Counted from the stretch's first letter, positions 21,091 through 29,670 are shown. The stretch: 64,000 nucleotides of DNA from Myxococcales bacterium (GCA_016793465.1 JAEUJW010000090.1:1-64000); one strand, 5' to 3'. Notes: generated by a model from the sequence alone, not told the origin. Made by a program: numbers and translations.

Positions 21091-22616
21091 GGGCGCCTCC
21101 GGGTCGGCCGGGTGGCGGTGGCGCGGGCGGCCTGACGCTCGCGGGGGCCGCGGGCTCTGGCGTCGCGCACGCCCGACTCGACGTCGCTGATGATCTGGCG
21201 GGCCTTCTGGGCGCGGCGGCCGTGGCTGAGGGCGTGGTCGTCGATCACGTGCACGCGGTAGAGGTGGTGGAGGTAGCCGAGGTCGAGCGGGCCGCTGGGG
21301 AGGATGAACACGCCGTAGATCGGGGCGCGGGCGGCGAGGCTCATGACGTCGGCCTCGGGCAGCTGGCACTCGCCGTGGGTCAGCAGGTAGATGAGCACCT
21401 TGCCGTCGCCGCGGCGCGGGGCGGCCAGCTCGGCGCCGAGCTGGCGGATCACGCGGGCGTAGTTGCGGCCGTTCTCGGCGCGGAACTGCAGCACGTAGGG
21501 CACCTCGGCGTGGCCCTGGGCGCCGACGCGCACGCCCTCGTAGAGCCGGCTGTCGAAGAACCGCAGCACGACCTGCTCGCCGAGCAGGGCCAGGCGCTTG
21601 CACAGCGCGAGCGCGAGGCCGCGGGCGAACACCTCCCGCACGCCGCGCATGGAGGCCGAGCCGTCGACGAGCACGTAGTGCGTGCGCTGCTCGTTCTCCA
21701 TCTGCTTCTCGTGGGTGAAGTAGAACAGCTCGTCGTCGACGTACTTCTGTTCGAAGATGTCCTCGTCGAGGGCGAGCTGCGACAGCTCGAGGTCGTCGAT
21801 GCCGCCGCGGCGCTCGATCGACGCGTAGCCGTCGATCGAGAACACCTGCTGGCCGGCGTCGCGCTTGACCTCGAGGATCGAGGGCAGGAGCTCCATCGAG
21901 AAGTCGATGACGTCGGCGAGGGCCGGGCTGACCATGACGTTGTAGAGGTCGGCGAGGTCGACGCCGGCGGCGGCCTCGCCGGGGCCGCCGCGGAACAGGC
22001 CGAACAGGCGCAGGGCGTCGACGTCGATCTGCTCGACCGCCAGCAGCGGCAAGAGGCGGTGGTTGGTCAGGGTGTGCAGCCAGGCGACCGCCTGGCGCTG
22101 GTCGTAGCGGGTGAAGGCGGTGCTCGGCTCGATGCGGGCGTAGTGGGCGGCGTCGGTCGGGAGCTCGATCGGCCGGAGCACGCGCACGTCGTCGGGCAGC
22201 TGCGGCACGCAGCCGGCGAGCACGCGGGCGAGCACCACGCCGACCATGGGGTCGCGGTGCTTCCAGTTGGCCTGGGCGCGCACCAGGTCGCTCTCGGCGA
22301 TCTCGACGAGCAGCTGGCGCCACAGCTCGCACAGCTCGGGCTCGGCGATGCCGCGGGGCACCGGACCGGGCGAGCCGAGGCCGCACACGAGGCAGCCGAT
22401 GTCGTGGAGCACGACGAGCGGGACGGCCATGCCGAGGCGGCAGAGGATGGTCTGCCAGACCAGGGCCCGCATCATCGCCAGGGCCCCTGCCCCCTCGATC
22501 TGCGAGAGCGCGAGCGTGCCGACCTGGCGCTCGAGCTCGGCCGTGTTGACGGCGCTGCCGCGGACCTCCCGCCGCGGTCGCAGGGCGGCCTCGCCGCGGC
22601 CTCGTGGGTCAGCCAT
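21087..22616 (-). CDS. von Willebrand factor A domain protein (candidate MoxR partner)
   Basis: A 509-residue protein without signal peptide. The N-terminal ~230 residues are helical. The C-terminal half is a vWA domain with the MIDAS motif HYVLVDGSASMRG (Asp-x-Ser-x-Ser) and the later strands VVLRFFDSRLYEG and VLIYLLTHGECQLPE. Cytosolic vWA proteins of this shape usually work with MoxR AAA+ ATPases as metal-insertion or conflict-type machines; a MoxR gene lies at 29.7-30.9 kb. It is the first gene of a coupled pair with the TPR/HEAT gene and is divergent from the two-component pair. ATG 22616 is the first good start; an upstream start at 22676 would add a poorly conserved, Arg-rich stretch. 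Confidence 0.8.
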   Translation of the reverse strand: MADPRGRGEAALRPRREVRGSAVNTAELERQVGTLALSQIEGAGALAMMRALVWQTILCRLGMAVPLVVLHDIGCLVCGLGSPGPVPRGIAEPELCELWRQLLVEIAESDLVRAQANWKHRDPMVGVVLARVLAGCVPQLPDDVRVLRPIELPTDAAHYARIEPSTAFTRYDQRQAVAWLHTLTNHRLLPLLAVEQIDVDALRLFGLFRGGPGEAAAGVDLADLYNVMVSPALADVIDFSMELLPSILEVKRDAGQQVFSIDGYASIERRGGIDDLELSQLALDEDIFEQKYVDDELFYFTHEKQMENEQRTHYVLVDGSASMRGVREVFARGLALALCKRLALLGEQVVLRFFDSRLYEGVRVGAQGHAEVPYVLQFRAENGRNYARVIRQLGAELAAPRRGDGKVLIYLLTHGECQLPEADVMSLAARAPIYGVFILPSGPLDLGYLHHLYRVHVIDDHALSHGRRAQKARQIISDVESGVRDARARGPRERQAARATATRPTRRRP

Positions 22617-22747
22617 GCCGTGCCTTCGTCCTACGCCGCATCGGGGCGGCCAGTTTGGCCCGCCGGGCCCGTGCACGCAACCGCCGGGGAGATCGGCCGG
22701 GACGGGGTTTTACGCCCGGAGGGCCGCGGCGGGCCCGGGTGAAGCGC

Positions 22748-22767
22748 GGATGAAGGTTTCCTCATCC
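22748..22767. promoter_or_regulatory. Inverted repeat upstream of the response regulator gene
   Basis: GGATGA...TCATCC with an 8-base centre lies about 35 bases before the -10 box of the two-component genes and could be an autoregulatory operator. Low certainty. Confidence 0.3.
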
Positions 22768-22802
22768 TGCGCGCGCCGGGGACGACCGCCGGCGCGGCGG
22801 GC

Positions 22803-22808
22803 TACCAT
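22803..22808 (+). promoter_or_regulatory. -10 box (TACCAT) of the two-component operon
   Basis: TACCAT ends 7 bases before ATG 22816, so transcription would begin at or next to the start codon (leaderless mRNA). Confidence 0.45.
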
Positions 22809-22815
22809 TCGCGCG

Positions 22816-23478
22816 ATGAAGGTGCTCGTCGTCGAGGACAACCGCAAGCTCGCCAGCTTCCTCGTGCGTGCCCTGCGGGAGGAGGGCTACGTGGTCGACG
22901 TGGTCGACGACGGCGGGGTCGCGCGCGACCAGATCCGCGGGGTGCCCTACGACCTGGTGATCCTCGACTGGATGCTGCCGACGCTCGACGGGCTGGCGGT
23001 GTGCCGGGCGACCCGCGCGGCCGGGGTGGCGGTGCCGATCCTGATGCTGACGGCCCGCGGCGACGTGCCCGAGCGCATCGCCGGGCTCGACGCCGGGGCC
23101 GACGACTACCTGGCCAAGCCGTTCGACCTCGGCGAGCTGATGGCCCGCGTGCGCGCGCTGATCCGCCGCGGCGGCGGCGAGCGGGTGCTGATCGTCGGGC
23201 CCGTCCGCGTCGACCGCCAGGAGCACACGACCACGCTCGACGGCGTGCGCCTCGATCTGACGCCGCGCGAGTTCTCGCTGCTGACGTACCTGCTCGGGCG
23301 CGCCGGCCTGGTGGTGCCGCGCAGCGAGCTGCTGGCCAAGGTGTGGGAGACGAGCTTCGACACCGGGTCGAACACGGTCGAGGTCCACGTCAAGAACCTG
23401 CGCCACAAGCTCGGCGCCCACGCGTCCGCGCTCGAGACCGTGCGCGGGGTCGGCTACCGCTGGAGGACGCCGGCGTGA
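22816..23478 (+). CDS. OmpR/PhoB-type response regulator
   Basis: A 220-residue two-component regulator. The receiver has the acidic pocket (VVEDN), phospho-acceptor Asp51 (VILDWMLP), switch Thr (LMLTARG) and Lys in DDYLAKPFD. A winged-helix DNA-binding domain follows (LDLTPREFSLLTYLLGRAG, NTVEVHVKNLRHKLG, ETVRGVGYRW). The ATG directly follows a -10 box. The stop overlaps the start of the kinase gene (GTGA), so the two form one operon. The signal and target genes are not evident. Confidence 0.95.
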   Translation: MKVLVVEDNRKLASFLVRALREEGYVVDVVDDGGVARDQIRGVPYDLVILDWMLPTLDGLAVCRATRAAGVAVPILMLTARGDVPERIAGLDAGADDYLAKPFDLGELMARVRALIRRGGGERVLIVGPVRVDRQEHTTTLDGVRLDLTPREFSLLTYLLGRAGLVVPRSELLAKVWETSFDTGSNTVEVHVKNLRHKLGAHASALETVRGVGYRWRTPA

Positions 23479-24869
23479 GGCTGCGGACCCGCCTGTCGGT
23501 GTGGCTGACGGCCCTGACGGCGACGGTGCTGGCGGCCTCGTTCGTGCCGCTGTTCATGCTGGTCGACGCGGCCGAGGTCCGCGAGCTCGACCACGCGCTG
23601 GTCCGCCACGCGTACGCGGCCGCCGAGCGCCTGCCGGCCCAGGTGACCCCGGGGGCGCCGCTCAACGCCGGCTTCATGCGGGTGCCGGAGAGCCTCGATC
23701 CGGCGACCCGCTACCTCGCGATCTACGACTACGACGGCCAGGCGATCGCGGCGTCGGCGAGCTTCGGCGGGCAGGCCCCGCAGCTCGCCGAGCTCGGGGT
23801 CTCGGAGGTCGGCTGGGACGGGACCGCGGTCGACGTGACGCTCGGCGAGACGTCGCTGCGCGGGGTGCTGATCCCGCTGCCGAGCCGCTCGGAGAACCTG
23901 CTCTTGTACGCGGCGTCGCAGCGCACGGTGACCGACGACGCGCAGTACCTCGGGCGCGTGCTGCTGCTGCTGTTCGTGGTCGCGACCCTGGCGACGGCGC
24001 TGGTCGGGCGCTGGCTCGGCGAGCGCCTGGCCCGCGACGTCCACGTGATCGCCCGCGTGGCCCGCACCGTCGCCGAGGGCGACTTCGACGCGCGCGTCGG
24101 CGGCGACGCCCGCGGCAGCGACGACACCCGGGCGCTGGCCGCCGACCTCGACCACATGATCAGCCAGCTCGGCGAGCTGGTGCGCACGCAGCGGACGTTC
24201 ATCTCGCACGCGGCCCACGAGCTGCGCTCGCCGCTGGCGACGCTGCTCGGCGAGCTGCAGCTGGCGCTGCGACGGCCGCGCGAGCCCGCCGAGTACCGCG
24301 TGTCGCTCGAGCAGATGCGCGGCGACGTCGAGGCGCTGGTCCACCTGACCGAGGACCTGCTGCTGCTCGCCCGCCTGCAGGCCGACGTGGCCCCCACGCG
24401 CGAGCCGGTGCGCGTCGAGGGCTTCGTGCACGAGGCGCTGCGCATGGCCCGCGGGCTGGCGGAGGAGCGCCAGATCACGGTGCAGGTGCACGGGCTCGAG
24501 GCGGTCCGCGCGGCCGAGCTGAAGGCGGTGCGCGGCGAGCTGGCCCGCCTGCTGCGCAACCTGATCGACAACGCGGTGACCCACAGCCAGCCGGGCGCGG
24601 TGGTCGTGGTGGCGTTGGCGCAGGTCGGGCGCACGCTCGAGCTGGCGATCGTCGACTCCGGGCCGGGCGTGGCGCTCGAGGACCGGCCGCACATCTTCGC
24701 GCCGTTTTTCCGCAGCGCGCGGGCGGAGATCAACCACGCCAGCGGCACGGGGCTCGGGCTGTCGATCGCGCGGGCGATCGCCCAGGGGGCCGGCGGCGAC
24801 CTGGTGCTCGACGAGAGCTACGCCGAGGGCGCGCGCTTCCTGGTGCGCCTGCCGCTCGCCGACGCGTGA
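23475..24869 (+). CDS. Membrane sensor histidine kinase
   Basis: A 464-residue kinase partner of the upstream regulator. A first membrane helix (WLTALTATVLAASFVPLFMLV) and a second near residue 160 (VLLLLFVVATLATALVG) enclose a periplasmic sensor of ~120 residues. HAMP follows, then HisKA with the phospho-acceptor in SHAAHELRSPL (His248). The HATPase domain has N (LLRNLIDNAVTHS), G1 (VDSGPGV), F (IFAPFFRS) and G2 (GTGLGLSIA) boxes. All catalytic boxes are intact. It ends 6 bases from the convergent malic enzyme gene. Confidence 0.95.
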   Translation: MRLRTRLSVWLTALTATVLAASFVPLFMLVDAAEVRELDHALVRHAYAAAERLPAQVTPGAPLNAGFMRVPESLDPATRYLAIYDYDGQAIAASASFGGQAPQLAELGVSEVGWDGTAVDVTLGETSLRGVLIPLPSRSENLLLYAASQRTVTDDAQYLGRVLLLLFVVATLATALVGRWLGERLARDVHVIARVARTVAEGDFDARVGGDARGSDDTRALAADLDHMISQLGELVRTQRTFISHAAHELRSPLATLLGELQLALRRPREPAEYRVSLEQMRGDVEALVHLTEDLLLLARLQADVAPTREPVRVEGFVHEALRMARGLAEERQITVQVHGLEAVRAAELKAVRGELARLLRNLIDNAVTHSQPGAVVVVALAQVGRTLELAIVDSGPGVALEDRPHIFAPFFRSARAEINHASGTGLGLSIARAIAQGAGGDLVLDESYAEGARFLVRLPLADA

Positions 24870-24874
24870 GCCGG

Positions 24875-26566
24875 TCAGCGGCGCAGGCGGTGGTACGGGC
24901 GGTAGACCGGCTCCCACACGCTGGCGGCGATGCGGTGGGCGAGCGCCTCGTCGGTGACCGGCTCGGCGACGCCGTCGTGGACGGCCTGACGGGCGACGGC
25001 GGCGGCGACGACCACGGCCACGCGGCGCAGCTCGCTGACCGGCGGGAGCAGCGGGGCGCGCGGGTCGTGGCGCGCGGGCGACAGGCCGGCGAGGGCGCGG
25101 GCGGCGGCGGTGAACATCGGGTCGGTGACGCGGCGGGCGCCGCTGGCGAGCACGCCGAGGCCGATGCCGGGGAACACGTAGGCGTTGTTGGTCTGGGCGA
25201 TCGGGATGTCGCGGCCGCCGTACGGCACCGGGGCGAACGGGCTGCCGGTGCCGATCAGCGCGCGCCCGTCGGTCCAGGCGATCAGGTCGGCGGGGGTGGC
25301 CTCGGCGCGCGAGGTCGGGTTCGACAGCGGACACACCACGGGGCGCTCGACGTGGGCGGCGATGGCCCGGATCGCCGCCTCGCTGAAGGCGCCGGGCTGG
25401 CCGCTGACGCCGATCAGCACGGTCGGGCGGGCGTTGCGGGCGACGTCGAGGAGGTCGATGCGATCCGGCTGCTGCAGGGTCCAGCCGGCCACGGCCTCGC
25501 GCGGCTGCACGAACGGGCGCTGGGCGTCGCGGATGCCGGGCATGCCCTCGACGAGCAGGCCGTCGCGGTCGACGGCGAAGAACCGGCGGCGGGCCTCGGC
25601 CTCGGGCAGGCCGGCGTCGACGAGCGCGCGCAGCAGCAAGGCGGAGATGCCGCAGCCGGCCGAGCCGGCGCCGAGCACGGCGACGCGCTGCTCGGCGAGC
25701 GGCACGCCGGTGACGCCGATGGCCGACAGCAGGGTCCCGGCGGCCACCGCGGCGGTGCCCTGGATGTCGTCGTTGAAGGTGCACAGGCGATCGCGGTAGC
25801 GATCGAGCAGGCGGCCGGCGTTGTGGTTGGCGAAGTCCTCGAACTGCAGCAGGACGTCGGGCCAGCGGCGGATCACCGAGTCGATGAACAGCTCGACGAA
25901 CTCGTCGTAGGCCGGGCCGCGCACCCGCGGGCTGCGCCAGCCGACGTACAGCGGGTCGGCGAGGCGCTCCGCGTTGTCGGTGCCGACGTCGAGGAAGACC
26001 GGCAGCGTGCGGCCGGGGTGGATGCCGGCGCAGGCGGTGTAGAGCGCGAGCTTGCCGATCGGGATGCCCATGCCGCCGGTGCCCTGATCGCCGAGGCCGA
26101 GGATGCGCTCGCCGTCGCTGACGCAGATCACCCGCACGTCGTCGAGCCGCGGGCTGGCGAGGATCTCGGGGATGCGCGCGCGGTTGGGCCAGCACAGGAA
26201 CAGGCCGCGAGGGTGGCGCCAGATCTCCGAGAAGCGCTGGCAGCCCTCGCCGACGGTCGGGGTGTAGACCAGCGGCAGCAGCTCGGCCGAGTGGCGCACG
26301 AGCATGGCGTAGAACAGGGTCTCGTTGGTATCCTGGAGGTCGCGGAGGAAGGCGTAGCGCTCGAGCGGGTTGTCGCAGGCCCGCAGGGCGCGCAGGCGGC
26401 GGGTGATCTGCTGCTCGAGGTCGCCGACGTGCGGCGGCAGCAGGCCGTGGAGCTCGAAGTCGGTGCGCTCGGCGTCGGTGAAGGCGGTGCCCTTGTTGAG
26501 CAGCGAGTTGGCCAGCAGGTCGGTGCCGTGGCGATCGGTGACGATCACGTGTTCGTCGTGGATCAT
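24875..26566 (-). CDS. maeA: NAD-dependent malic enzyme
   Basis: A 563-residue malic enzyme that oxidatively decarboxylates malate to pyruvate with NAD(P)+. Visible motifs are the N-terminal FLRDLQDTNETLFY and YTPTVGEGC, the metal/substrate region (FEDFANHNAGRLLDRYRDRLCTFNDDIQGTA, shown in two parts here), and the nucleotide fold VAVLGAGSAGCGI. The length and motifs match the large-subunit SfcA/MaeA class. A -10 box sits 6 bases before the ATG, so its mRNA should be leaderless. The hydrolase gene lies just upstream on the same strand but may be a separate unit. Confidence 0.95.
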   Translation of the reverse strand: MIHDEHVIVTDRHGTDLLANSLLNKGTAFTDAERTDFELHGLLPPHVGDLEQQITRRLRALRACDNPLERYAFLRDLQDTNETLFYAMLVRHSAELLPLVYTPTVGEGCQRFSEIWRHPRGLFLCWPNRARIPEILASPRLDDVRVICVSDGERILGLGDQGTGGMGIPIGKLALYTACAGIHPGRTLPVFLDVGTDNAERLADPLYVGWRSPRVRGPAYDEFVELFIDSVIRRWPDVLLQFEDFANHNAGRLLDRYRDRLCTFNDDIQGTAAVAAGTLLSAIGVTGVPLAEQRVAVLGAGSAGCGISALLLRALVDAGLPEAEARRRFFAVDRDGLLVEGMPGIRDAQRPFVQPREAVAGWTLQQPDRIDLLDVARNARPTVLIGVSGQPGAFSEAAIRAIAAHVERPVVCPLSNPTSRAEATPADLIAWTDGRALIGTGSPFAPVPYGGRDIPIAQTNNAYVFPGIGLGVLASGARRVTDPMFTAAARALAGLSPARHDPRAPLLPPVSELRRVAVVVAAAVARQAVHDGVAEPVTDEALAHRIAASVWEPVYRPYHRLRR

Positions 26567-26572
26567 CGCGGG

Positions 26573-26578
26573 ATGATA
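26573..26578 (-). promoter_or_regulatory. -10 box (TATCAT) of the malic enzyme gene
   Basis: Minus-strand TATCAT ends 6 bases before ATG 26566, in the 22-base gap after the hydrolase stop. It predicts a leaderless transcript independent of the upstream gene. Confidence 0.5.
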
Positions 26579-26588
26579 CCCGCGGCGG

Positions 26589-27473
26589 TCACACGGGGGC
26601 CGGGGTGACGGGCGCGCGCGCGGGCGCGGCGCGGCGGGCGTCGCCGGTCACGGCGTCGAGGACCTCGTGCCACACGAGCTCGGTCGGGCCGGGCCGGAAC
26701 GCGCCGAAGTGTCCGACCTGCTTCAGGCCGAGCTCGCCGGGGGCGATCCGGCGGTGGGTCACGCGGGCGTTGCTGTACCACCGACGCAGCGCGGCGGCCG
26801 GCGCGGCGGGGGCGTAGGTGTCGTCGGTGAACTCGTAGAAGCGCACGGGGGCGGTGATGCGGTGGTGGTGCGTGGCCTCGTAGCCGAGCGCGCCGCGGGC
26901 GTAGTCCGGCGTGCGGCACCACGCGGCCCACTGCTTCAGCACGCCGGCGGGCAGGTCCATGCCGAGGCCGAGCGCGCCGGGGATGTAGCCGAACACGCCG
27001 GCGACCGCGGGCAGCAGCGCGAGGCGCAAGTTGAAGAGCGTGCGGAACGCCGGGGCGTAGAGGTCGAGGTCGCCCGAGCCGGCGGCGACGACCACGGCGC
27101 CGGCGAGGTCGAGCCCGCGCGGGGTCAGGCCGAGGGCCTGGCCGCCGTAGCTGTGACCGAGGCCCCACACGCCGGGCCAGCGCCCGAGCGCGTGGTCGAT
27201 GGCGGCGGCGGCGTCGAGCCTGGCCCAGTCGAGCAGGGTCGAGGGGTCGCGGCGCACGGGCACGCTGCGCGAGTCGCCGCTGCCGCGGTAGTCGAAGGTC
27301 AGCACGCCGACCCCGCGCGCGGCCATCCAGGCGGCGAACGGGGCGTAGTAGCGGCGCGGCACGCCCAGGGCGCTGAGCACGACGAGGCCGGCGCGGGCCG
27401 GACCCTGCGGCTCGTGGACGGTGGCGGCGAGCGGACGCCCGTCGAGGGCGGGCAGGCTGAGGTCTTCGGACAT
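26589..27473 (-). CDS. Alpha/beta-fold hydrolase
   Basis: A 294-residue serine hydrolase with the nucleophile elbow GHSYGG (about residue 106), the oxyanion region GVLTFDYRGSGDS and a late catalytic His candidate in VGHFGAF. No signal peptide. ATG 27473 with a GGAG ribosome site is preferred over an ATG 18 bases upstream. It is transcribed divergently from a LysR-type regulator gene with a palindromic operator between them, so the regulator probably controls it. The substrate is unknown; esterases and dienelactone-like hydrolases share this fold. Confidence 0.8.
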   Translation of the reverse strand: MSEDLSLPALDGRPLAATVHEPQGPARAGLVVLSALGVPRRYYAPFAAWMAARGVGVLTFDYRGSGDSRSVPVRRDPSTLLDWARLDAAAAIDHALGRWPGVWGLGHSYGGQALGLTPRGLDLAGAVVVAAGSGDLDLYAPAFRTLFNLRLALLPAVAGVFGYIPGALGLGMDLPAGVLKQWAAWCRTPDYARGALGYEATHHHRITAPVRFYEFTDDTYAPAAPAAALRRWYSNARVTHRRIAPGELGLKQVGHFGAFRPGPTELVWHEVLDAVTGDARRAAPARAPVTPAPV

Positions 27474-27524
27474 GGGCTGCTCCTGCCTCACAGGCTAGGT
27501 CTGGACGGGTCCTGCGCCAACGCA

Positions 27525-27530
27525 GTATCG
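27525..27530 (+). promoter_or_regulatory. -10 box (TATCGT) of the LysR-type gene
   Basis: TATCGT lies immediately before the palindromic operator, so bound regulator would cover the transcription start and repress its own gene. Confidence 0.45.
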
Positions 27531-27547
27531 TGCAGTTCCGAACTGCA
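27531..27547. promoter_or_regulatory. LysR-type operator, perfect palindrome
   Basis: TGCAGTTCCGAACTGCA has two perfect 8-base arms around a single central base, matching the T-N11-A form bound by LysR-type regulators. It sits between the divergent hydrolase and LysR-type genes, directly upstream of ATG 27551. Confidence 0.7.
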
Positions 27548-27550
27548 ACG

Positions 27551-28429
27551 ATGCAGCACCCCCTCGACTGGCGCGACCTGCGGGTCGCCCTCGTGCTCGC
27601 GCGCCACGGCTCGCTCGGCGAGGCCGGGCGCGCGCTGCGGCTCGACCCGACCACGGTGAGCCGGCGCATCGCGGCGCTCGAGCAGGCCGCGGGCGCGCCG
27701 CTGTTCGTCCGCGAGCCCGAGGGCTGGCGCCCGACCGAGACGGGCCGGCGCGTGGTCGAGGCCGCCGAGCGCATGGCCGGCGAGGTGCGGGTGCTGGCGC
27801 GGGACCTCGACGCGGCGTCCGAGCGGGCGGTCGGCACGGTGCGCCTGACGACGCTCGACTACATCGCCCAGAACTATTTGGTGCCGCGGTTCGCCGAGCT
27901 GCGCGCGCGCCACCCGGAGCTGGTGCTCGACCTGCGGTGCAGCGAGCAGCTGCTCGACCTCGCCAAGGGCCAGGCCGAGGTGGCGCTGCGCCTGGTCCGA
28001 CCGACCGAGGCGGGCATGCGCGTGCGCCGGCTGCTCGAGGTGCCGCTCGGGCTGTTCGGCGCCCGCGCGTACGTGGCGCGCCACGGGCTCGACCCGCTGC
28101 CGCCCGACGCCGAGGCGGATCTGGTGGTGCTCGGGCCGCCCGACAGCCGCCTCGCCGAGATGCGCTGGATGCACGCGCTGGTGCCCCGCGGGCGCGTGGT
28201 CGCGGCGACCAACAGCGTGCCGACGGCGTACGGGCTGGTGTTCTCGGGCGCGGGCCTCGGCGTGGTGACGCTGGCGGCGGCGGCCGGGCGCGACGACCTC
28301 GTGCGCCTCGACCGCGACGCGCCGCCGATGGTCCGCACGCTCTGGCGCGTGGTGCCCGAGGCGATCGCCGACGCGCCGAAGGTGCGGGCGGTGCTCGCGT
28401 GGCTCGACGCGATCGTCGAGTCGCCGTGA
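27551..28429 (+). CDS. LysR-family transcriptional regulator
   Basis: A 292-residue LysR-type regulator. The winged helix-turn-helix is at residues ~5-65 (DWRDLRVALVLARHGSLGEAGRALRL, then DPTTVSRRIAALEQAAGAPLF). The effector domain follows (GTVRLTTLDYIAQNYLVPRF, LGVVTLAAAAGRDDL). ATG 27551 is chosen because the upstream GTG candidate at 27530 lies within the operator and -10 region. Divergence from the hydrolase gene with a shared operator suggests it controls that gene and itself. The effector is unknown. Confidence 0.92.
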   Translation: MQHPLDWRDLRVALVLARHGSLGEAGRALRLDPTTVSRRIAALEQAAGAPLFVREPEGWRPTETGRRVVEAAERMAGEVRVLARDLDAASERAVGTVRLTTLDYIAQNYLVPRFAELRARHPELVLDLRCSEQLLDLAKGQAEVALRLVRPTEAGMRVRRLLEVPLGLFGARAYVARHGLDPLPPDAEADLVVLGPPDSRLAEMRWMHALVPRGRVVAATNSVPTAYGLVFSGAGLGVVTLAAAAGRDDLVRLDRDAPPMVRTLWRVVPEAIADAPKVRAVLAWLDAIVESP

Positions 28430-28522
28430 GCCGGCGGCAGCGGGTCGAGGAGGACGTACGCGAGTCGACGCCCCGAGGCCCTCGACGCGGGTTCGCCGTG
28501 ATCGCCGTGAGACCCCTGCCCT

Positions 28523-28541
28523 GCCCCGTCTTGGGGCTTTC
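28523..28541 (+). terminator. Rho-independent-like terminator after the LysR-type gene
   Basis: GCCCC-GTCTT-GGGGC stem-loop followed by TTTCT, about 95 bases downstream of the LysR-type stop and upstream of the next promoter. Confidence 0.4.
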
Positions 28542-28560
28542 TCGGCGGCTGGACGGGTGC

Positions 28561-28566
28561 TATACG
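28561..28566 (+). promoter_or_regulatory. -10 box (TATACG) of the 151-aa protein gene
   Basis: TATACGT lies 10 bases before ATG 28577 with no ribosome site between, giving a very short leader. Confidence 0.45.
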
Positions 28567-28576
28567 TTCGTTCAGC

Positions 28577-29032
28577 ATGAGCCAGGAACTTGATGATGCA
28601 CGGACCTGGGCGAGCGACGGGTGGACCGCGCGGATCCAGAAGAACGAGGACGACGACGGCTGGGCCGTGACGATGACCCGCGACGGGGACAGCGAGCCGG
28701 TGCTCACCAGCCCGTGGACGATGGGCCGCGACAAGAAGAACCCCAAGCCGCTCAACACGTCCGACTTCACGACCTTACTAAAGGGGGCGCGCGACGTGCT
28801 GACGCGGGCCGAGGCGCACGCGCGGGCGCAGCGGCACCGCAGCGTGAGCGTCGTCGACGCCGAGGGCATGAGCGTGCGGGTCGACCTCGACATCGCCGCC
28901 GACGAGGACGACCCCCACGCGCTGCTCACCGCCTGGCGCTGGGACGGCGAGAAGCTGGCCGAGCGGCGCGTCGAGGCCGGCTTCAAGCTGAACGCGGCGA
29001 GCGCCGCCAGCTTCGTCGCTAGCGGCGAGTGA
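28577..29032 (+). CDS. Uncharacterised 151-residue acidic cytosolic protein
   Basis: I do not recognise this protein. It reads MSQELDDARTWASDGWTARI and shows an alternating strand pattern (WAVTMTRDGDSEPVL, RSVSVVDAEGMSVRVDLDI) with a central helix (LLKGARDVLTRAEAHARAQ). There is no signal peptide or membrane segment. Codon use is typical of the region and a -10 box lies just upstream, so it is probably a real gene. Its last codons and stop are duplicated in tandem downstream. Confidence 0.7.
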   Translation: MSQELDDARTWASDGWTARIQKNEDDDGWAVTMTRDGDSEPVLTSPWTMGRDKKNPKPLNTSDFTTLLKGARDVLTRAEAHARAQRHRSVSVVDAEGMSVRVDLDIAADEDDPHALLTAWRWDGEKLAERRVEAGFKLNAASAASFVASGE

Positions 29033-29159
29033 GGCTCGGCTCGCGGCGGCCGCACCGCGCCGCCCGCTTCGTCGCGAGCGGCGAGTGAGGCTCGGCTCGC
29101 GGCGGCCGCACCGCGCCGCCCGCATCGTCGCGAGCGGGGCTCAGCTCGCGGGGGCCGCG
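29011..29159. repeat. 56-bp tandem repeat across a convergent gene end
   Basis: Near-identical 56-bp units begin at 29011 and 29067, with a partial third at 29123. The unit contains the end of the 151-aa gene (TTCGTCGC.AGCGGCGAGTGA) and GC-rich trailer. The third, diverged copy runs into the 3' end of the convergent DUF1993-like gene. As at 18983-19218, the repeat sits where two genes converge. Confidence 0.85.
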
Positions 29160-29659
29160 TCGCGCAGGGAGATCGATCCGAGGTAGTCGCGCTTGCCGAG
29201 GCCGACGCCGTGGTGGCGCAGCAGCGCGTAAGTGTGGGTGACGTGGAAGTAGAAGTTGGGCTGGCCGTGCTCGCGGAAGTAGTCGGCGCCGGTCATCCAC
29301 TTGCCCTCCCAGCGCGGGTGGGTGACCACGCGGGTCGCGGCCTCGGCGAAGTCGGCCTCGCCGGCGGTGTCGAGCCAGGCGAGCACGGTCCGCACGCGGG
29401 CGCGCAGCTCGTCGAGGGTCTGCTCGCTGTCGGGGTGCGACGGGGCCGGCTTGCCGGTCAGGCGCGCGACCACGAACTTGGCGCTGTCACAGGCCGACTG
29501 GACCTGGCGGACCAGGGCGAACTGGTCGGGCGCGAGCCGCAGGGCCAGCAGGTCGTCGGGGCTCTGCCCGCGCTCGCGGGCGAACGTGGCGCCGGCGGCC
29601 AGCCAGGTGTCGAGCTGGGCCAGCATCTTCTTCATCTGCTGCACGAATTCGAAGTACAT
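29141..29659 (-). CDS. DUF1993 (DinB-like fold) protein
   Basis: A 172-residue protein matching my memory of DUF1993: an initial MKKMLAQLDTWLAAG helix, LRLAPDQFALVRQVQSACDSAK, and the late FYFHVTHTYALLRHHGVGLGKRDYLG segment. The family has a four-helix DinB-like fold and unknown role; the conserved His in YFHVTHTY resembles a metal-binding site. Its last codons overlap the partial third copy of the 56-bp repeat. A -10 box lies 5 bases before the ATG. Confidence 0.8.
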   Translation of the reverse strand: MYFEFVQQMKKMLAQLDTWLAAGATFARERGQSPDDLLALRLAPDQFALVRQVQSACDSAKFVVARLTGKPAPSHPDSEQTLDELRARVRTVLAWLDTAGEADFAEAATRVVTHPRWEGKWMTGADYFREHGQPNFYFHVTHTYALLRHHGVGLGKRDYLGSISLRDAAPAS

Positions 29660-29664
29660 GCCGC

Positions 29665-29670
29665 ACCCTA
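29665..29670 (-). promoter_or_regulatory. -10 box (TAGGGT) of the DUF1993 gene
   Basis: Minus-strand TAGGGT ends 5 bases before ATG 29659, predicting a leaderless mRNA within the 57-base gap after the MoxR gene. Confidence 0.35.

Noticed and set aside
27530..27532. GTG 27530 as the LysR-type start.
   Set aside because: It lies in the operator next to the -10 box; ATG 27551 fits the helix-turn-helix start and promoter.
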